A stretch of 64,000 bases of DNA from Stigmatella erecta (GTDB taxonomy: Bacteria > Myxococcota > Myxococcia > Myxococcales > Myxococcaceae). The stretch is taken from NCBI RefSeq assembly GCF_900111745.1, contig NZ_FOIJ01000011.1, forward strand, positions 186,001-250,000, read 5' to 3'. Under the pieces are notes generated by a model. It saw nothing but the letters and a program-made list of their open reading frames with translations. It searched no databases and was not told the DNA's origin. Positions 60,727 to 64,000 of the stretch are shown in pieces; within the stretch, counting starts at the first letter, position 1; the number at the start of each line of letters is the position of its first letter. The position numbers were made by a program, and so were the translations under genes.

Positions 60727-60803
60727 AAGGGCCGGCTCCTGACCGGTCAGGAGTGGCGAAGGGCCCTGCTCCTGACCGGTCAGGAGTGGCGAAGGGCCCT
60801 GCA
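60727..60803. repeat. Tandem perfect palindromes after the RND pump gene
   Basis: The perfect 18-base palindrome CTCCTGACCGGTCAGGAG occurs twice (60736-60753 and 60769-60786), each inside a repeat unit of 32-33 bases (60727-60758, 60759-60791), with a third partial unit from 60792. It starts one base after the pump stop. It could be a double operator for the next gene, a palindromic repeat element, or a terminator/mRNA-stabilising hairpin pair. The rest of the 253-base gap to 60980 holds nothing else clear. Confidence 0.75.
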
Positions 60804-60979
60804 GGACCGTCTCCTTTCGGGACCTGGGGTCTCCGCGCGTGGACGGGTTCATGGCGACCGCCCCATCCAAGTGCCTGTTTTCCGGGAGCACACCGGCTGG
60901 CGTGCCTTGTGCTCTGCACGGCCTCAGCTGCTTCGTCACGCAGCTGGGACGCATGGCGCGTCCCTTGAGGGAATCAACG

Positions 60980-61699
60980 ATGTTCACGTGGACCGCGAAG
61001 GACATTCAAGGTGCCGTCCCAGAGGGCATGACGCTGGAGCAAGTGCGTGCCGCCATGCTCCAGCTCCTGGCCGAGGAGGGCGCCCATCACCACCGCATGG
61101 GGCAGCTCTACAACTACACCGTGGCGCACAAGCTGGCAGAGCGCGCGGGCTACAAGGATGCCCGGGAGTACTTCGGCCAGCATCTGCGAGACCTGTCTCA
61201 GGCGACCCTGACCACCTATGGGGCGGTGGCGAACGCCTTTCACGAGGAGGTGAGCCGCCGGTTCGGCGTCACCCGCCTCGCCCTGCTGCTGACGTACGAG
61301 GAGGTGGCGGACCTGGCGGTGAATCACGCAGAGCCCGGAGGCAGCCTCATCGAGGTACCGGGCGAGAATTGGGAGGTAATGCCCAAGCCCTTCTCCGAGT
61401 GCAGCGTGGAGGAGATGCGCCGGGCGATCCAGCGCAAGCGCAAGCCCTCTTCCAGTAAGCCCCTGCCCCCTTCGGACCTGGCCCTGGTGAACCTGTATCA
61501 ACAGAGCGTGTCGAGCCACTTCTCCTACGGAGAGGCCGTCCGGGTGCAGGTGCGCAACCACAAGGGCAAGGCCGTGCTCGACTTCAAGGGGGTGCCCCTG
61601 GCCCAGGTGGCGAAGCTGGTCGAGGCGCTGATGGATTCGCTGCCACCGGAGCCCCTGCGTGACGTGACGGCCGAGGCGCCGCTGCCCCTGGCGTCATAA
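60980..61699 (+). CDS. Conserved-looking protein of unknown function
   Basis: A 239-residue soluble protein, mostly helical (e.g. MTLEQVRAAMLQLLAEEG; ELLNLYQQSVSSHFSY-like) with a segment AGYKDAREYFGQHLRDLSQ. The second half has a Lys/Arg/Ser-rich stretch (about 155-165) and a beta-rich end (VRVQVRNHKGKAVLDFKGVPLAQ). The ATG at 60980 has GAGGGA seven bases upstream; an earlier ATG at 60839 has none. No family recognised. The tandem palindromes lie about 195-245 bases upstream, so it may be the DNA-binding regulator of them, which is only a guess. Confidence 0.7.
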   Translation: MFTWTAKDIQGAVPEGMTLEQVRAAMLQLLAEEGAHHHRMGQLYNYTVAHKLAERAGYKDAREYFGQHLRDLSQATLTTYGAVANAFHEEVSRRFGVTRLALLLTYEEVADLAVNHAEPGGSLIEVPGENWEVMPKPFSECSVEEMRRAIQRKRKPSSSKPLPPSDLALVNLYQQSVSSHFSYGEAVRVQVRNHKGKAVLDFKGVPLAQVAKLVEALMDSLPPEPLRDVTAEAPLPLAS

Positions 61700-61712
61700 C
61701 GCCGGGGCCACC

Positions 61713-61743
61713 GCGGCCCTCGGTGCTCCCGCCCGAGGGCCGC
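61713..61743. terminator. Bidirectional terminator hairpin
   Basis: GCGGCCCTCGG (61713-61723) pairs perfectly with CCGAGGGCCGC (61733-61743) around a nine-base loop, in the 54-base space between the convergent genes ending at 61699 and 61754. Eleven base pairs. No T tract. Confidence 0.65.
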
Positions 61744-61753
61744 CCTTCACCGC

Positions 61754-62983
61754 TCAGGTGCTCTGGATGACGCGCTCGATGATGTCGCAGGCCTCGTTCA
61801 TCTGGGCCTCGGTAATCACCAGCGGCGGCGCGAAGCGGATCTTGTTTCCCTGCGTGGGCTTGGCGAGCAGGCCCCGCGCCTTCAGCTTCAGGCAGAGCTC
61901 CCACGCCGCGCCGCTCGCCTCCGTGTCGTCGATGACCAGGGCGTTGAGCAGCCCCTTGCCGCGCACCAGCGTCACCCGCCCGCCCTTCTGCACCAGCGCA
62001 TTCATCCGCTGGCGGAACAGCTGCCCCATCCGCTCGGCGTTCTCGGCGAGCTTCTCCTCACGCAGCACGTTCAGGGCCGCCACCGTCACGGCACACGCCA
62101 GCGGGTTGCCGCCATACGTGCTGCCGTGCTCGCCCGGCTTGATGGTGAGCATGATGGCATCATCCGCCAGGACGCAGGAGACCGGGTACGTGCCGCCCGA
62201 GAGCGCCTTGCCCAGCACCAGGAGGTCCGGCTTCACCGCCTCATGGTCACACGCGAGCCGCTTGCCCGTACGCCCCAGGCCCGTCTGCACCTCGTCGGCG
62301 ATGAACAGCACGTTGTACTTCGTGCACAGCTCGCGCACGCCCTTCAGGTACCCCGCGTCCGGGACGACCACGCCCGCCTCGCCCTGGATGGGCTCCACCA
62401 TGAAGCCGGCAATCGTGGGGTCCGCGGCGAAGGTGCGCTCCAGCGCGGCCAAGTCGTTGTACGGGATGATGAGGTAGCCCGGCAGGTAGGGGCCGTAGTC
62501 GCGCGTGCTCTCCGGGTCCGTGGAGGCGGAGATGGCCGCCAGGGTGCGGCCCCAGAAGTTCCCCGCCGCGTAGACCGTCTTCGCCTGATTGGTGGGCACG
62601 CCTTTGACTTTGTATGCCCACTTCCGGGTCAGCTTCAGGGCGGTCTCCCCGCCCTCCACGCCCGTGTTCATCATCAGGGCCTTGTCGTACCCGAAGTACT
62701 CCGCCAGGTACTTCTCGCACTCCCCGAGCCGGTCGGAGTGGAACGCCCGGGAGGTGAGCGTCAGCTGGCGCGCCTGCTCCGTCAGGGCGGCGATGATGCG
62801 CGGATGGCAGTGGCCCTGGTTCACGGCGGAGTAGGCCGAGAGGAAGTCCAGGTACCGGGTGCCCTCCACGTCCCAGACGTGGACCCCCTCGCCGCGCGTC
62901 AACACCACGGGCAGAGGATGGTAGTTGTGTGCTCCGTATCGCTCTTCGAGGGCGATGGCCCGCTGCGTGAGGGTCTCTGACAT
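61754..62983 (-). CDS. rocD: Ornithine--oxo-acid aminotransferase
   Basis: A 409-residue class III PLP enzyme. It transfers the delta-amino group of ornithine to 2-oxoglutarate, giving glutamate semialdehyde, in arginine/proline catabolism. Marks: [41 protein letters not shown] and the PLP lysine Lys259 in [10 protein letters not shown]. Phrases such as [11 protein letters not shown] are typical of ornithine aminotransferases rather than other class III enzymes. ATG 62983. It is divergent from the TonB-dependent receptor at 63093, with a 109-base gap. Confidence 0.95.
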   Translation of the reverse strand: MSETLTQRAIALEERYGAHNYHPLPVVLTRGEGVHVWDVEGTRYLDFLSAYSAVNQGHCHPRIIAALTEQARQLTLTSRAFHSDRLGECEKYLAEYFGYDKALMMNTGVEGGETALKLTRKWAYKVKGVPTNQAKTVYAAGNFWGRTLAAISASTDPESTRDYGPYLPGYLIIPYNDLAALERTFAADPTIAGFMVEPIQGEAGVVVPDAGYLKGVRELCTKYNVLFIADEVQTGLGRTGKRLACDHEAVKPDLLVLGKALSGGTYPVSCVLADDAIMLTIKPGEHGSTYGGNPLACAVTVAALNVLREEKLAENAERMGQLFRQRMNALVQKGGRVTLVRGKGLLNALVIDDTEASGAAWELCLKLKARGLLAKPTQGNKIRFAPPLVITEAQMNEACDIIERVIQST

Positions 62984-63092
62984 GGCGCCTTTCTACCAAG
63001 GGCGCCCGCGCCAGGCACCTGTCCACCACCTGCCACATCCGAACTCTCCCGTGGAGAGCTGCTTGCCTGGCTGAGAACCTCCCGCCGTGCCG

Positions 63093-64000
63093 ATGACTCC
63101 CCTCTGTCTCGTGCTGCTCTGGATGGGCAGCACGGACGCCCCGCCCCCCAAGCCCCCGCCCGAGGCCCCCCCGGAGCCCCCCGCGGCCCAGGGCACCGTC
63201 GTCACCGCCACGCGCTTGCCGAGGCCCCTCCGGGATGTGCCCGCCACCGTCATCGTCCTGCCCCGCGCGGAGATCGACCGGAGCCCCACGCTGACCCAGG
63301 ATGGGCTGCTGCGCACCGTGCCCTCCGTGGCCACGTTCCGCCGCACCTCGAGCCTCGTGTCGGACCCCACCGCCCAGGGGCTCAACCTGAGGGGCCTTGC
63401 CCCCTCGGGCGTCTCCCGCAGCCTGGTGCTGGTGGATGGCGTGCCCGCGAATGATCCTTTCGGGGGCTGGGTGTACTGGCGCGCCTTGCCCCGGCTGGGC
63501 CTGGACCGGGTGGAGATTGTCCCCAGCGGCGGCTCGGCCCTCTATGGGAGCGCGGCGCTGGGCGGCGTGGTGCAGCTCTTCTCCCGCCCCCTCACCGGCC
63601 CGCTCCTCGAAGGGGACGTGGCCTATGGCATGCTGAACACCGGCCAGCTGTCCGCGCGCGGGGCCCACCGCTGGGGACGCGTGGGCGCCGCGGTGGAGAC
63701 CGAGCTGCTCACCACCGGGGGCCACCCCGTCGTGGCCGCCTCCCAGCGGGGCGCCATCGACCAGGACACGCCGGGCAACCACGTCACCCTCAACGGCCGG
63801 GTGGAGGCCGAGGTGAGCCCCGCCTTGCGGCTCGACGCACGCCTGAGCCTCTTCCGCGAGAACCAAAACGGGGGCACCACCTACACCACGGCCCGCGCGG
63901 AGTCCGGCCTCGCCAGCGCGGGGGCCCAGCTCACCACCCCTACCGCGGGCCAGTTCGCGCTGCAGCTCTTCGGGCGCGTGCAGCACTTCGAGCAGCGGCG
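63093..64000 (+). CDS. TonB-dependent outer-membrane receptor, partial
   Basis: The gene runs off the right edge; about 302 codons are visible. Signal peptide about 1-16, a Pro-rich linker, then the plug domain: GTVVTATRLPRPLRDVPATV, and LVDGVPANDPFGGWVYW with RVEIVPSGGSALYGSAALGG, all classic for TonB-dependent receptors. Barrel strands begin after about residue 165. The transported substrate (siderophore, cobalamin, sugar or metal) cannot be read. I used ATG 63093; a GTG two codons upstream is possible. Confidence 0.92.
   Translation, partial: MTPLCLVLLWMGSTDAPPPKPPPEAPPEPPAAQGTVVTATRLPRPLRDVPATVIVLPRAEIDRSPTLTQDGLLRTVPSVATFRRTSSLVSDPTAQGLNLRGLAPSGVSRSLVLVDGVPANDPFGGWVYWRALPRLGLDRVEIVPSGGSALYGSAALGGVVQLFSRPLTGPLLEGDVAYGMLNTGQLSARGAHRWGRVGAAVETELLTTGGHPVVAASQRGAIDQDTPGNHVTLNGRVEAEVSPALRLDARLSLFRENQNGGTTYTTARAESGLASAGAQLTTPTAGQFALQLFGRVQHFEQR

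Noticed and set aside
60898-60913. Sigma-54-like TGGC...TGCT before the gene at 60980
   Set aside because: GG-N10-GC spacing is right but the -12 is GTGC rather than TTGC and the -24 half is poor; expected often by chance here.
60602-60919. Small minus-strand reading frame with a repeated ATPDRSGAGPF phrase
   Set aside because: The repetition comes only from the tandem palindromes; no ribosome-binding site or family.

Overview
The window is GC-rich bacterial DNA that looks like a myxobacterium (Myxococcota; a Myxococcus/Stigmatella/Cystobacter-type genome). This is inferred from content, not from any database match. The signs are an MglA-family GTPase, a minor-pilin/PilY1 cluster plus two PilT-type ATPases, a GAF-like/Ser-Thr kinase, chemosensory genes, many secreted beta-propeller lipoproteins with MopE-type calcium motifs, GTG/TTG starts, and gene ends that overlap by 4 bases (ATGA/GTGA/TTGA). 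I see no rRNA, tRNA, CRISPR array, insertion sequence or phage.

Layout. (1) 1-3902: minus-strand lipid/polyketide operon (type III PKS, membrane methyltransferase, acyl carrier protein, fatty acyl-AMP ligase cut by the left edge), with a divergent MarR regulator and a YdcF-like protein. (2) 3903-12313: type IV pilus tip operon (FimU-, PilV-, PilW-, PilX-like minor pilins, a vWA-containing PilY1 and a small lipoprotein) behind tandem palindromes and a sigma-54-like element. (3) 12460-22724: proS, RNA 2',3'-cyclic phosphodiesterase and a run of exported beta-propeller or unknown proteins. (4) 22770-27604: complete branched-chain amino acid ABC transporter livJHMGF. (5) 27720-33925: small membrane protein, PRC-barrel/DUF2382 stress protein with a good sigma-54 promoter candidate, GAF-like Ser/Thr kinase, grpE-dnaK and a histone-H1-like protein. 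(6) 34127-38664: secreted nuclease/phosphatase-like lipoprotein, Gfo/Idh/MocA oxidoreductase, larB-larC. (7) 38725-46838: signalling operon, read right to left: MglA-like GTPase, PocR-type histidine kinase, thiL, receptor, CheW, CheY, CheA, CheC. (8) 47101-53807: GNAT acetyltransferase, helical-repeat protein, two PilT-type ATPases, and a BlaI repressor/M56 sensor protease pair. (9) 53853-60726: Cys-rich lipoprotein, then a metal-handling cluster (TlpA-type thioredoxin lipoprotein, two small Cys-rich exported proteins, CzcB-like adaptor, CzcA-like RND pump). (10) 60727-64000: tandem palindromes, unknown protein, ornithine aminotransferase, and a TonB-dependent receptor cut by the right edge.

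How genes work together. The minor pilins and PilY1 should form the priming/tip complex of a type IVa pilus, and the PilT-like ATPases are of the kind that power retraction. The MglA-like/PocR kinase/Che operon looks like one signalling unit with a receptor, adaptor, kinase, response regulator and CheC phosphatase but no CheR or CheB. BlaI and M56 form a derepression circuit with visible operators. The metal cluster pairs an RND pump with an unusual Cys/His repeat present both as a free exported protein and fused to the adaptor.

The best candidates for something under-described are the C-x(1,2)-H-x6-C-x2-C-x-P repeat system (55775-57619), the GTPase/PocR/Che operon, the paired palindromes plus sigma-54-like element before the pilus operon, and the FAAL-ACP-type III PKS unit. 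All promoter, operator and terminator calls are by eye.
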